DNA of 64,000 nucleotides from Nostoc linckia FACHB-104 (GCF_014696615.1 NZ_JACJQJ010000006.1:1-64000), one strand, 5' to 3'. Shown: positions 35,301 to 44,796, counted from the first letter of the stretch. Notes: generated from the sequence alone by a model not told the origin. Program-made: numbers and translations.

Positions 35301-35410
35301 ATGGGTAATGGGCATGGGGCATGGGGCATTGGGCATTGGTAATGGGTAATTGGCAATAATAATTTCCCCGTTTCCCCCTTCCCCTTTCTCCCCTTATCCC
35401 TAGTCCCCAA
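35301..35410. repeat. STRR tracts (GGGTAAT / GGGGCAT, then CCCCTTTCCCC)
   Basis: Adjoining repeat runs of TGGGTAA, GGCATGG and a pyrimidine-rich CCCCTTTCTCCCC tract directly past the mutS2 stop. Confidence 0.85.
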
Positions 35411-35414
35411 TCCC

Positions 35415-37850
35415 TTACCCCACGTAAGCCACGGTGACACCACTACCACCATCTACTTGTTCTGCAGCTTCGTATTTGCTGACTCTGGGGTGTTGCTGCA
35501 AATAGCTATGTACACCCTGGCGGAGTTTACCAGTACCGTGTCCGTGAATGATCCATATCGGCCCTGTAGCTTCTGCCAGTGCTTTATCTAACAGCAATTC
35601 GGCATCGGCTACCCGCTTACCACGGATATCGATGGTATTTTTGGAAGTCCTAATTGCTAGGGCTGGCGGTGCAGCTGGAGTAACTGGTGCTGGTGCTGGT
35701 TTTGGTTTGACAATGGGTTCAGCTTTTTGCCCATCTAAAGATTCTATGTCTTCCAGCTTAACTGTCATTTTCATGATGCCAAAGCGCACAGTTAACTCAC
35801 CATCTTCATCGGGAGCAACTAACACCTCTGCTGTTTGACCAAACTGAGAAATGCGGATGCGATCGCCTACTTTGGGCATAAATCCCAATTTAGGTTTGGC
35901 TGGCGCGGCTGGCTGAAATTTCTGCCCAATTTGATTTAGAGAATTGGTAGCTTGTTGAGCATCTTGCGCTGTGGGTGTCCCTTGTTGCAAGCGCCGAATC
36001 ACTTGGGCAATTTCGCCTTTAGCTTGGGCGATCGCTTGTTGTACTGCTGCTTCTTGAGAGACTTTTAAAGCTTTTTCCCTCTCTTGTAAGTTTGCTGCTT
36101 TCGTAGAAACTTCTTTATATAAACGTTCGGCTTGCTGCAACAAATTTTGGGCTTCCGCTGCTTTGGTTTCTTGGCGACGGCGTTGTGCTTCTAACCCCGC
36201 AATTACTTGGTTAACTTCGTCTGTTGCGCCTCCCAGATGGGTTTTTGCCTTTTCGACAACTTCTAGTTTTAACCCTAAACGTTGGGCAATTGCCAAGGCA
36301 TTGGAACGTCCGGGAATTCCCCACAACAATCGATAAGTTGGTGATAGGGTACTTTCATCAAATTCTACAGAGGCGTTTTCAAAGCGCTCATCTTCATATT
36401 TCAGCGCTTTCAGTTCTCCAAAGTGAGTTGTCGCTACTGTCAGTCCTGCATAATCGGCAAGATATTGCAGCAGTGCGATCGCTAATGCACTACCCTCAGC
36501 CGGATCGGTTCCTGCGCCTACTTCATCGAGCAAAACCAGGGATGAGGGGGATGAAGAAGCAATATCTTCCTCACCTCCCTCATCTTCCTTATCTTCGCCA
36601 TCTCTCTCACTGCCTACGGCATTCAAAATCCGGCTAATGCGGCGTATATGACCAGAAAACGTGGATAAGCTTTGCTGTAAAGATTGTTCATCGCCAATAT
36701 CTGCCAATACCTGGCTAAACCACGGTATTTCTACTGGTTCGCGAGCAGGCACAAATAAGCCGACTTTGGCCATTAATGCTGCTAAGCCCAGGGTTTTCAG
36801 GGTGACGGTTTTACCGCCAGTATTTGGCCCGGTAATCGTCACTACTCGGATATACGGATTAATCAACAAATCTACGGGGATTACTGGTGAGCTTTGCTCG
36901 TGTTGATGCTGCCACACCAATAGGGGATGACGCAGTTGGCGCAGGGTGATACTTTCTGTATCCGCCCAGTCGATAAATCTGGGAGGATTTGCCCCTAGCC
37001 AAAAACTGTAACGCGATCGCGCAGTTGCCAAATCTAAAGTGGTAACAATGGCTAGCAACCTCTCCAAATCAGGTTTAACTGCTGCTACTTGCTCTGTTAA
37101 AGCCCGTCGAATTGCTTCTTCTTCTGTCTGCTCTCGTCTGATTGTTTGACGTAATTGATTACCCCAGGGCACTATGCTGTGGGGTTCCACATATAAAGTG
37201 GCACCGCTAGTAGAGGTGTCGTGAACAATACCGGGGATAGCGTCTTTATGTGTCGCTTTTACAGGAATTACAAAGCGATCGCCTCTTTGGGTAATCAGTT
37301 GTTCTTGAACTGCCCCAGACTTAGCTTGTAAAATATTTTGCAGTTTTTGCGTGATTTGACTCCGCAATTTACGTAATTCCGTGCGAATTTCTCCCAGCTT
37401 TTGGCTAGCGCGATCAGTTACCTGTCCGCGTTCATCGATACAGCGGTGAATTTCTTGTTCAAGTTCGGGATATGTTCGTAAATCAGCAACCAGCTCTGTC
37501 AATATGGGTACATCTTCCTGGTTGTCAATTATCCGGCGTAAGTTCCTGCTGCCAGAGAGAGTAGTTGCGATCGCTAACAATTCATCTCCAGCTAAAATCC
37601 CTTGGAGTTCTGCCCGTTCCAGGGAATCACCAATATCTTGAATTCCCTCGAAGGATAAACTGGGGGATATACGGCTTTCCAGTTGGTAAACTTCTTTAGT
37701 TTGTTCCAACAACTGCGTACTTTCCGCCTGAGAATCGGGAATTTTTAGCTGACGTGCTGCGATCGCCCCTAACTTAGTTGCCGCAAATGTCGCAAGATGC
37801 TGGCAGAGGCGATTCCATTCTAGTAGTTCTAAGGTTTCAGATTGGATCAA
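35415..37850 (-). CDS. mutS2: MutS2 family ATPase/endonuclease
   Basis: 811 residues. MutS2 proteins suppress homologous recombination by cleaving branched DNA, or act on collided ribosomes in some bacteria. Parts seen: clamp/lever region (residues 1-310), Walker A GPNTGGKTVTLK, Walker B SLVLLDEVGAGTDPAEGSA, the switch TVATTHFGELKALKY, a coiled-coil region (about 560-650), and a C-terminal Smr domain (NTIDIRGKRVADAE, then WIIHGHGTGKLRQGVHSYLQ). Between Walker A and B, about residues 412-436, lies an acidic Glu/Asp/Gly-rich insertion ending IASSSPSS, coded by CCTCATCTTCC-type repeat DNA; this is not part of the family. All ATPase motifs are intact. Confidence 0.95.
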   Translation of the reverse strand: MIQSETLELLEWNRLCQHLATFAATKLGAIAARQLKIPDSQAESTQLLEQTKEVYQLESRISPSLSFEGIQDIGDSLERAELQGILAGDELLAIATTLSGSRNLRRIIDNQEDVPILTELVADLRTYPELEQEIHRCIDERGQVTDRASQKLGEIRTELRKLRSQITQKLQNILQAKSGAVQEQLITQRGDRFVIPVKATHKDAIPGIVHDTSTSGATLYVEPHSIVPWGNQLRQTIRREQTEEEAIRRALTEQVAAVKPDLERLLAIVTTLDLATARSRYSFWLGANPPRFIDWADTESITLRQLRHPLLVWQHQHEQSSPVIPVDLLINPYIRVVTITGPNTGGKTVTLKTLGLAALMAKVGLFVPAREPVEIPWFSQVLADIGDEQSLQQSLSTFSGHIRRISRILNAVGSERDGEDKEDEGGEEDIASSSPSSLVLLDEVGAGTDPAEGSALAIALLQYLADYAGLTVATTHFGELKALKYEDERFENASVEFDESTLSPTYRLLWGIPGRSNALAIAQRLGLKLEVVEKAKTHLGGATDEVNQVIAGLEAQRRRQETKAAEAQNLLQQAERLYKEVSTKAANLQEREKALKVSQEAAVQQAIAQAKGEIAQVIRRLQQGTPTAQDAQQATNSLNQIGQKFQPAAPAKPKLGFMPKVGDRIRISQFGQTAEVLVAPDEDGELTVRFGIMKMTVKLEDIESLDGQKAEPIVKPKPAPAPVTPAAPPALAIRTSKNTIDIRGKRVADAELLLDKALAEATGPIWIIHGHGTGKLRQGVHSYLQQHPRVSKYEAAEQVDGGSGVTVAYVG
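36539..36604 (-). repeat. STRR tract (CTCATCTTCC units) inside mutS2
   Basis: Plus-strand GGATGAGGGGGATGAAG, then CCTCACCTCCCTCATCTTCC and TTATCTTCGCCATC. It gives an acidic insertion in MutS2. The same CCTCATCTCC unit lies between genes at 19728-19755. Confidence 0.8.
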
Positions 37851-38697
37851 GGCTTCAATATCTAATCTGAAATTATCGTAACAATTCTCGCCCCTAAAGA
37901 GCTAATACTGTTTTCCGATCCTAAGGGACTTCCAGAAATTAAATTACCCAGTGTTCAGAGCGAAGCCCGTAATAATATTCTTCCTCCTCTGCTCCCTCTG
38001 CTCACCAAAGCGATTGATTATTTTTTTATTTGGAAGTCCCTAATGGTGTAGGCAGCTATTTCTGGGAAAGTACGGGTATCTGAGAGAGCATTGACAGGAG
38101 AGCGAGAGTGAATGATTTTAATAAATGTTGTTATTTCACTTATTTTGGTTATTTTTGGCTCTAATAATCCTATTTATTTTCTTTTCTCACTGCTTAAACT
38201 TTCAGTTAGCGAATTACTCTGTAGCTATTAAGCAGTTAATAACTTAGTAGCAGTTGATCAAAATCGTGTATTACTAGAAACAAAATGCGGAACGACAACA
38301 ATTTTCTCGGATAACACCATCAGTAATTAGGACCTATATACCAGAATCATTACCAGCCTTTATCAGAATCAGGAACTAAAAAAATACAAATTCTGGATGC
38401 GTAATAACTATCACATGAAGTGTCATTTCCTGAGAAACTATCACAACACTAACTTGCCACAAACAAGGGAATAGGAAATAGGTAACAGAAAAAATAATTT
38501 AGCTTGCTAGTTACACTGATTGCGGTTAGTAGCTTGCCTGTGCGTTTGCTCCTAAGTATGACAACACAAAAAGTGATAAGCAGGTTTTTCCCCACCTTGT
38601 AATTGTTTGGATCTTGACATTTACTTGGAAAAAAATCGCACCAACTTTGCCCACAATTTGATACCCTAGCTTAAACAGATTTGAGAAAAGTTAAAGC
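37851..38697. other. Intergenic region with a MITE-like element
   Basis: 847 bases between divergent mutS2 and guaB3. A repeat element with inverted ends occupies 37923-38042. The rest is AT-rich; no gene is supported. The guaB3 promoter must lie in 38400-38690. Confidence 0.5.
37923..38042. mobile_element. MITE-like element, full copy
   Basis: About 120 bases bounded by inverted repeats: AAGGGACTTCCAGAAATTA at the left and, as its complement, TTAGGGACTTCCAAATAAAA at the right. It has no gene. Its right half in reverse complement is almost identical to 50829-50880, which proves that the sequence is dispersed. No clear target duplication can be assigned. Confidence 0.65.
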
Positions 38698-39861
38698 GTG
38701 GACATTCAACTTGGGCGGGGAAAAACAGCTCGGAGAGCTTACGGCATTGATGAAATTGCTTTAGTTCCTGGCAGAGGAACATTAGATCCGAGCTTGGCAG
38801 ATACTAAGTGGCGTATTGGTAATATTGAGCGAGAAATCCCTATTATTGCCAGTGCTATGGATGGCGTAGTCGATGTGCGTATGGCTGTACGTTTGTCGCA
38901 GTTGGGAGCATTAGGTGTCCTCAACTTAGAAGGTATCCAAACTCGCTATGCCGATCCAGACCCAATTTTAGATAAGATTGCTGCTGTAGGGAAAGATGAG
39001 TTTGTTTCCCTAATGCAACAGCTGTATGCTGAACCAATAAAACCGGAATTAATTGAAAAGCGTATTCAGGAAATTAAGCAACAAGGTGGTATTGCAGCAG
39101 TCAGCGCCACGCCCGCCGGAGCTAGTAAATATGGTGAAGTAGTAGCAAAAGCTGGGGCAGATTTATTTTTTGTACAAGCTACTGTTGTTTCTACGGCACA
39201 CCTGTCACCAGAGTCAATCGTGCCCTTAGATTTAGCAGAATTTTGCCGTTCCATGCCCATTCCTGTAATCTTGGGTAATTGCGTCACCTACGAAGTGACT
39301 TTAGATCTGTTGAAAGCTGGCGCAGCTGGCGTATTAGTAGGGATTGGCCCTGGTGCTGCTTGTACCTCACGCGGTGTATTAGGTGTAGGTGTACCGCAAG
39401 CAACTGCGATCGCAGATTGTGCCGCCGCACGCGATGATTACTATCGGGAAACAGGTAACTACATACCGATCATTGCTGATGGTGGTTTAATCACTGGTGG
39501 TGACATTTGTAAGTGTATTGCTTGTGGCGCTGATGGCGTAATGATCGGTTCTCCCTTTGCTAGAGCCGCCGAAGCACCTGGACGAGGTTACCATTGGGGA
39601 ATGGCAACTCCTAGCCCTGTACTGCCCCGTGGTACTCGTATTCGTGTTGCTACCACTGGCACCCTAGAGCAAATTCTGATTGGCCCCGCAGCACTTGATG
39701 ATGGCACCCATAATCTTTTAGGAGCGTTAAAAACAAGTATGGGTACATTAGGAGCTAAAAACATCAAAGAAATGCAACAAGTTGAAGTTGTGATTGCTCC
39801 TTCCCTACTAACTGAAGGCAAAGTTTACCAAAAAGCTCAACAATTAGGTATGGGTAAATAA
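38698..39861 (+). CDS. guaB3: GuaB3-family IMP dehydrogenase-like protein, probable GMP reductase
   Basis: 387 residues from a GTG start; (beta/alpha)8 barrel without the CBS pair of true IMP dehydrogenase. It begins [20 protein letters not shown], the GuaB3 hallmark. The catalytic Cys is in [15 protein letters not shown] and the phosphate-binding loop in [20 protein letters not shown]. The flap region is short. A GuaB3 from Synechocystis has been shown to act as a GMP reductase, GMP to IMP with NADPH, so the old name IMP dehydrogenase is likely wrong. The gene is followed by Yfr1 and trxA, an order kept in other cyanobacteria. Confidence 0.9.
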   Translation: MDIQLGRGKTARRAYGIDEIALVPGRGTLDPSLADTKWRIGNIEREIPIIASAMDGVVDVRMAVRLSQLGALGVLNLEGIQTRYADPDPILDKIAAVGKDEFVSLMQQLYAEPIKPELIEKRIQEIKQQGGIAAVSATPAGASKYGEVVAKAGADLFFVQATVVSTAHLSPESIVPLDLAEFCRSMPIPVILGNCVTYEVTLDLLKAGAAGVLVGIGPGAACTSRGVLGVGVPQATAIADCAAARDDYYRETGNYIPIIADGGLITGGDICKCIACGADGVMIGSPFARAAEAPGRGYHWGMATPSPVLPRGTRIRVATTGTLEQILIGPAALDDGTHNLLGALKTSMGTLGAKNIKEMQQVEVVIAPSLLTEGKVYQKAQQLGMGK

Positions 39862-40115
39862 AGGTTTAGGGACTAAGGATTAGGGGCTGGGGAAAAGGAA
39901 GCAGAAGCAGCACAGAGGAAAAGTAAAATAACTTTGATCACCCAATTTTCTGTTTCCTCTTCCTGCTTACAAATGCCAAATATTAAATAAAAAAACTATG
40001 CCCTATGCCTAATATCCAATACTAATACCTAATCCATAGTAGATATTTACGGCAAATCCATCAGGAAATTTTTCCAGAGTCTTCAACAAGGACTGGAAAA
40101 ATTACATATGTCGCC
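39862..40115. other. Spacer between guaB3 and Yfr1
   Basis: Holds some repeat-like DNA (GGGACTAAGGATTAGGGGCTGGGG; CCTAATATCC) and, near its end, the Yfr1 promoter. No gene or clear terminator hairpin for guaB3 seen. Confidence 0.45.
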
Positions 40116-40121
40116 TACAAT
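40116..40121 (+). promoter_or_regulatory. Likely -10 element of Yfr1
   Basis: TACAAT, with the small RNA starting seven to nine bases downstream. The -35 is not clear. Position is inferred from the RNA's first hairpin. Confidence 0.5.
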
Positions 40122-40127
40122 AGAGAT

Positions 40128-40196
40128 AGCGGAGACGCATGTTTCCGTTCACTCCTCACACCACACTCCGCCCGGACTACTGTTCGGGCGGTTCCT
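40128..40196 (+). ncRNA. yfr1: Yfr1 small RNA
   Basis: All three Yfr1 parts are present. A 5' hairpin pairs CGGAGAC (40130-40136) with GTTTCCG (40141-40147). A single-stranded middle contains CACTCCTCACAC, the nearly invariant Yfr1 core that pairs with mRNA start regions. A 3' terminator pairs CCGCCCGGA (40168-40176) with TTCGGGCGG (40183-40191), then TTCCTTA. Yfr1 also sits next to trxA and guaB in other cyanobacteria. It acts as a Hfq-independent antisense-type regulator of outer-membrane protein mRNAs in Prochlorococcus. Exact 5' and 3' ends are estimates. Confidence 0.93.
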
Positions 40197-40321
40197 TATG
40201 TAGGTAGAAATAAATTCTAAAGCTTCTTTGCAAATGTACATCCCTTAGCTTCCAAGCAACCGTTTTTGCTATGGTAGAATTTTCACGAAACGCAGAAATA
40301 TAATTGGCAAGGTTTTTAGGC

Positions 40322-40645
40322 ATGTCAGCAGCCGCACAAGTTACCGATTCTACCTTTAAGCAAGAAGTACTCGACAGTGATGTACCTGTTTTAGTTGATT
40401 TTTGGGCACCCTGGTGTGGCCCCTGCCGGATGGTAGCCCCTGTTGTAGAAGAAATTGCCGCTCAATACGACGGTCAACTCAAAGTTGTAAAAGTCAACAC
40501 TGATGAGAATCCTAATGTTGCTAGTCAGTACGGCATCCGCAGCATCCCCACATTAATGATTTTTAAAGGTGGGCAAAAAGTTGATATGGTTGTCGGTGCT
40601 GTGCCTAAAACTACATTAGCTACCACATTGGAAAAGTATCTTTGA
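40322..40645 (+). CDS. trxA: Thioredoxin
   Basis: 107-residue thioredoxin, m-type-like, reducing target disulfides in the cytoplasm with electrons from ferredoxin-thioredoxin reductase. ATG at 40322 is preferred over a TTG at 40304, because the family starts with [12 protein letters not shown]. The redox motif is WCGPC (in [12 protein letters not shown]), and the cis-Pro is in [13 protein letters not shown]. It is preceded by Yfr1 and followed by a terminator. Confidence 0.97.
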   Translation: MSAAAQVTDSTFKQEVLDSDVPVLVDFWAPWCGPCRMVAPVVEEIAAQYDGQLKVVKVNTDENPNVASQYGIRSIPTLMIFKGGQKVDMVVGAVPKTTLATTLEKYL

Positions 40646-40717
40646 AACTTAATTGGCAGTCAGATCTTTCTGATTTTTCCATTTGCTCTTGCTTTTAGGT
40701 CAATTTTTGTAAAGTTT

Positions 40718-40756
40718 GAGAGGCGCGACATTTCGCGTCTCAATAAAACTTTTTAC
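40718..40756 (+). terminator. Terminator of trxA
   Basis: GAGGCGCGA (40720-40728) pairs with TCGCGTCTC (40733-40741) with one G-U pair, four-base loop, then AATAAAACTTTTT. 73 bases past the stop. Confidence 0.85.
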
Positions 40757-41220
40757 ATGGTTCAAACTGTATAAATTACCGCAGCTAAATTTATTCTTTT
40801 ATTGCTGTTGATAAATTCCTACCTCAGCGCGGCGGAAATCAACATTCTATACCCAATGGGAAGCCCCGAGAAGGGGTCTAAAAATCTTTGGACACTTCAT
40901 CTAGGGCAAACCCCTGACTGCGGACTCCGTAATCAATGCAGGGCGACCCCTCTTAATAGCAGCTTCTCTATGCAGCGCTGTCTAACTGCTATGCGTCTAC
41001 AAAAGCACCAAAAAGCTAATTGATTAGGCTTTTAAAGTTCTTAATTTCACGTATACGTAAAACATCTGTCTGTAGAGTAGCTGTACCAGCGCCTTGGTTG
41101 ATAATTAGCCAAAGGTGCTTTTTGTTGCGATTAATGATAGGCGAGAAGGGAGATGGGGAATTAAGTAGGTCGGCGAAATTCAAGATAACTGGCTGAGGCT
41201 GTCACTCTTATAAAGTTCTG

Positions 41221-41239
41221 AGCGCCGGAAGCCGGCGCT
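41221..41239. repeat. Perfect GC-rich hairpin
   Basis: AGCGCCGG, then AAG, then CCGGCGCT: a stem-loop with an eight-base-pair stem, directly before the AACGCCAGTT-type repeat copy 2. It may be part of that element. Confidence 0.6.
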
Positions 41240-41240
41240 C

Positions 41241-41340
41241 AACGCCAGTTCGTTCAAGTCGGGAGACCCCTTCGGGTTCGGCAGTCCACTCGGCGGCATA
41301 GCCGCACGTGTGGCTGCACTCACAGCCCACACGACTGGCT
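41241..41340. repeat. Dispersed repeat, AACGCCAGTT type, copy 2
   Basis: Starts AACGCCAGTTCGTTCAAGTC and shares the arrangement of the copy at 2499. The second part forms the hairpin CGTGTGGCTG/CAGCCCACACG (41308-41332) with one bulged base. It probably belongs to an interspersed repeat family of this genome. Confidence 0.55.
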
Positions 41341-41681
41341 CGACTTTGCGCTTTGTCCTTAGTCATTTTTCATTGGTAAGGATTTCAAACCTATTTACGT
41401 TTCTTAACATATTTGGGTTGATTTCCACAGACTTACTTAGAAGAGAAAGAAATAATGGATTTTAATTTTTGACCCAGTATTTTTTCTAGTCAGCAATCAT
41501 GGTAACAACCTGATTTCTTCACCTCTAGTCCCTAACCTTGAGTCTCTAGCTCTTAGGCCTTTTTGCCCAGTCGGTCTATAAACAAAAACTTTTCGCCATT
41601 GGCGTAACAGCTCAGTGATGCAGCTGATAAATAGCACACCAAAATTAGATAAAATATAAAGCCATTGTGGCAGCAGTTATC

Positions 41682-42752
41682 ATGACTTCATCTGCGTCGT
41701 TTGATACATTAGAGTCTCTACAGGCGGATATCGCTGAATTAATTGATCGGTTACCGACGTTAAAAAATCAGCAACTCATCAAACAGGCACTGGCTACCAT
41801 AGTGCGTCTGGCTGATAGTAACATTGAGCGCCTTGATTGGAAAATATTATCTGCTTCTCTAGCAGATATGGAACGGGGTTTTCAACTCTTTTATGACTAC
41901 CGACACGTTCGTAAAGTAACAATTTTTGGTTCGGCTCGTTTAGCCCCAGAAACCCCAGAATATAAAATGGCATTGCAGTTTGCTTGTGCTGTGTCTAAGC
42001 TGGGATTTATGGTGATGACTGGCGGTGGTGGTGGTATCATGCAAGCCGGTCATGAAGGTGCTGGGCGCGAAAATTCTTTTGGCTTAAATATCCAATTACC
42101 TTTTGAGCAGCAGGCGAACCCTTTTATTGAAGGTGATCCTAAGCTGATTAATTTTAAATATTTTTTCACCCGTAAACTATTTCTGTTGAAAGAAAGTGAT
42201 GCTGTTGCTTTGTTTCCTGGTGGCTTTGGCACCCAAGACGAAGCCTTTGAGTGCATGACATTAAGCCAAACAGGTAAATTTGGCCCAGTACCTTTAGTTT
42301 TAATCGATCGCCCTGGTGGTGATTACTGGCGGTCTTGGAGTGATTATATCGATCGCCAATTGGTGCAAAACGGTCTTGTTAGTCCAGAAGACCCCAGTCT
42401 TTATACAGTGACAGACAACCTGGATGTGGCTTGTAATGCTATTACCCGTTTTTACCAGGTTTATCACTCTAGTCGTTATGTCGGCGATCAGTTGGTGATT
42501 CGCCTGACAACAGATTTATCCAACACTGAAGTCGAAAAACTCAATGCTAGCTTCAGCGACATTTTAGTTAAAGGAAAGATTGAAAAAAGCCAAGCATTAT
42601 CACAAGAAGGGCAAGATGAGACAGTTAATCTACCCCGTCTTGTTTTGTACTTCAATCAACGCGATTTAGGGCGCTTGTATCAAATGATTGCTGTTATCAA
42701 TCAGATGGGTGTTCATACTGTAGAGGATACAGGGCATCCAGAAAGGAAATAG
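41682..42752 (+). CDS. LOG-family protein (TIGR00730-like)
   Basis: 356 residues from the ATG at 41682 (a GTG 15 bases upstream is less likely). Lysine-decarboxylase-like Rossmann fold: VTIFGSARLAPETPEY, MTGGGGGIMQAGHEGA and the family signature PGGFGTQDEAFECM, with the RKLFLLKESDAV segment. LOG proteins release free cytokinin-type bases from nucleoside monophosphates; in bacteria many hydrolyse AMP-type nucleotides. An N-terminal helical extension of about 75 residues is present, and a C-terminal domain of about 100 residues, so it is longer than plant LOG. Function in cyanobacteria is not settled. Confidence 0.88.
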   Translation: MTSSASFDTLESLQADIAELIDRLPTLKNQQLIKQALATIVRLADSNIERLDWKILSASLADMERGFQLFYDYRHVRKVTIFGSARLAPETPEYKMALQFACAVSKLGFMVMTGGGGGIMQAGHEGAGRENSFGLNIQLPFEQQANPFIEGDPKLINFKYFFTRKLFLLKESDAVALFPGGFGTQDEAFECMTLSQTGKFGPVPLVLIDRPGGDYWRSWSDYIDRQLVQNGLVSPEDPSLYTVTDNLDVACNAITRFYQVYHSSRYVGDQLVIRLTTDLSNTEVEKLNASFSDILVKGKIEKSQALSQEGQDETVNLPRLVLYFNQRDLGRLYQMIAVINQMGVHTVEDTGHPERK

Positions 42753-43470
42753 TACTAAGATATGAATTCAAAATTCCACATTTACTTGGAAATCTTCTCA
42801 GATAGGGTTGCTCAATATAGCAAATTCTAGAGTAGGCGTACAGCATCAATTAGATGTTTTTATATAGTGAAATCTCGTTGGTGCTGTACCTGTAAGGTAT
42901 ATTTTATTGCTAATCATCATTGATAGATTGAACACAAATTGAAATAATGTTTGCAACATCCCAATAAATAATCACGCCACAAACGTTGTTATACCCCTAT
43001 CATCTGTTATATTCTTTTTTCAAATTGGTCTAAGTTGGGTTTTGTTCGTAAAACTCCACTTCATTGAAAACTGAGAAACCCTGGAAATATTAATACTTGC
43101 AGCCAGCTATTGTGCGTTTAAACAGCAAGGCTGAAAAATTTGCTTTTCATTAAATTCCAGCTACACAATTTTAGGTTACAGGCTCAAGCTTAAACTGAAT
43201 TGTGCTATGAATATTGAGAATTTATCCAGGTGTTTACATTGCAATTTATTGGTATATACTGTGAGTCGCAGCCTGCAGCATATTGATAGTAAGTAACTTC
43301 TACAATGTGCTATTTAACGCTGCTTAAAAAGTTACATCTTATATATGTGATCTACCCTACTCACTAATGGGGAAAACACCAGTTATTATGACTCCATGCT
43401 GATGAGCTTAACAAAAACTTGTATATTAGCACAGTAAATAACTTCATACATCCTGATAGAGGACTAAAGA
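42753..43470. other. Intergenic region
   Basis: 718 AT-rich bases. A long-loop inverted repeat GTACAGCATCAA (42839-42850) and TTGGTGCTGTAC (42878-42889) is the only structure. No gene supported. Confidence 0.45.
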
Positions 43471-44793
43471 ATGCTGGAATTATTGAGTTCAGGTTTAGTA
43501 TCGCTGTGGCTGGAAATGGCAGGGTTGCAGATCAAGCCTTTAGATGCTTTAGATGCTTTAGCTTGGCAAAGTAGCCCTGGCTTAGTGCTAGCACCTGATC
43601 CCAATCCAGCTAGCGCTAATACAGTGCAAGACTATTTGAAGGGGCTGATTTCATCAAAACTCATTGCACAAAATCTGACAGCAAGCCAGGGAATTTGGAT
43701 GCAGTCAGGGCCTATGTTGATGGCGAATCATCAAGGGACAACGCCTCTACCTGCTGCATCTTTAACTAAAATTGCTACCTCATTAGTTGCGTTTAAAACT
43801 TGGGGCCCAGATCATCAATTTGAGACAGCGATCAGTGCTACAGGGCCAGTAGTGAATGGCGTATTGCAAGGTGATTTAGTGATTACTGGCGGTGGTGATC
43901 CTATGATGGTTTGGGAAGAAGCGATCGCCATTGGTAATGCTCTCAACAAAATGGGTATTAAGCAGGTAAAAGGAAATTTGGTGATTACTGGCTCTTTTTC
44001 CATGAATTTCCAGCGTCACCCACTATTAGCAGGTCAGTTATTTAAGCAAGCGCTAAATTCTGCTACTTGGACTCGTCCAGCGATTTACACACACTCGATT
44101 ATGCCCAAGGGCACACCAAAACCACAATTAGCGATCGCTGGGACTGTGAAAGTTGAACCACAAGCAAACCCACAACAAGCTGTGCTAATTCGTCATCTCT
44201 CTTTGCCTATGAGACAAATTATCAAAGAGATGAATGTTTTCAGTAATAACGATATAGCAGAAATGCTAGCTGAGTCAGTGGGAGGACATACTGTAGTTCA
44301 ATCTACTGCAGCAAAGCTAGCTAGAGTTCCAGAGGGAGAAATTCAGTTAATTAATGGTTCAGGATTAGGCCAAGAAAATCGTATTTCTCCCCGTGCTGCT
44401 TGTGCGATGTTAATGGCAATGCAACAAGAAGCAGTGGCTCGTAATCTGACTTTAGCGGATCTGTTTCCCATGTCTGGGTTCGATCACCGAGGTACACTGC
44501 ACGCCAGACACATGCCGGCGGGTACAGTGATGAAAACCGGAACTTTGCGAGATGTGAGTGCTTTAGCTGGTGTGATGCCAACACGCGATCGCGGTTTAGT
44601 CTGGTTTGCCATTATCAACCGTGGTAACAACGTCTCCGGTTTCCGTGCTGGACAAGACCAACTATTACAACGTTTGGTACAAAAGTTGCAATTAGCACCA
44701 CAAATCCCCGCAGCTTTAACTCCTCATTCCACTATCAACACCTTACCGGAACTAGGTGCCAGTAGCCGTAATCAAATACTATTCAAAAGTTAG
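43471..44793 (+). CDS. D-alanyl-D-alanine carboxypeptidase, PBP4 (peptidase S13) family
   Basis: 440-residue periplasmic penicillin-binding protein acting on peptidoglycan (DD-carboxypeptidase/endopeptidase). Serine motifs: SLTK at 97-100 (nucleophile S97), SNND for the SxN motif in NVFSNNDIAEMLAE, and KTG in VMKTGTLRDVSALAG. The first 18 residues are hydrophobic but have few positive charges, so the signal peptide is weak or the true start differs. The sequence from 71 to 390 is complete. No neighbour of cell-wall synthesis is next to it. Confidence 0.9.
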   Translation: MLELLSSGLVSLWLEMAGLQIKPLDALDALAWQSSPGLVLAPDPNPASANTVQDYLKGLISSKLIAQNLTASQGIWMQSGPMLMANHQGTTPLPAASLTKIATSLVAFKTWGPDHQFETAISATGPVVNGVLQGDLVITGGGDPMMVWEEAIAIGNALNKMGIKQVKGNLVITGSFSMNFQRHPLLAGQLFKQALNSATWTRPAIYTHSIMPKGTPKPQLAIAGTVKVEPQANPQQAVLIRHLSLPMRQIIKEMNVFSNNDIAEMLAESVGGHTVVQSTAAKLARVPEGEIQLINGSGLGQENRISPRAACAMLMAMQQEAVARNLTLADLFPMSGFDHRGTLHARHMPAGTVMKTGTLRDVSALAGVMPTRDRGLVWFAIINRGNNVSGFRAGQDQLLQRLVQKLQLAPQIPAALTPHSTINTLPELGASSRNQILFKS

Positions 44794-44796
44794 TTA

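Larger units (their letters stand above)
40757..41681. other. Intergenic region with structured and repeat DNA
   Basis: No credible gene in about 900 bases. GC-rich stretches at 40855-40995 contain several possible short stems (CCCCGAGAAGGGG; CCCTG...CAGGG; GCAGC...GCAGC). An AACGCCAGTT-type dispersed repeat and strong hairpins lie at 41220-41340. Inverted copies of AAAAGCACC lie near 41003 and 41112. Confidence 0.5.

Noticed and set aside
35301-35410. CRISPR-like regular repeats
   Set aside because: The units are heptamers repeated head to tail without spacers, as in other STRR tracts of the window; no direct repeats of CRISPR length and no cas genes.
40802-41023. 73-codon ORF after trxA
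   Set aside because: It runs across possible stem structures, has no ribosome binding site and no known family; better explained as structured or repeat DNA.
42837-42890. Terminator of the LOG-family gene
   Set aside because: The inverted repeat has a loop of nearly 30 bases and no T-run next to it.
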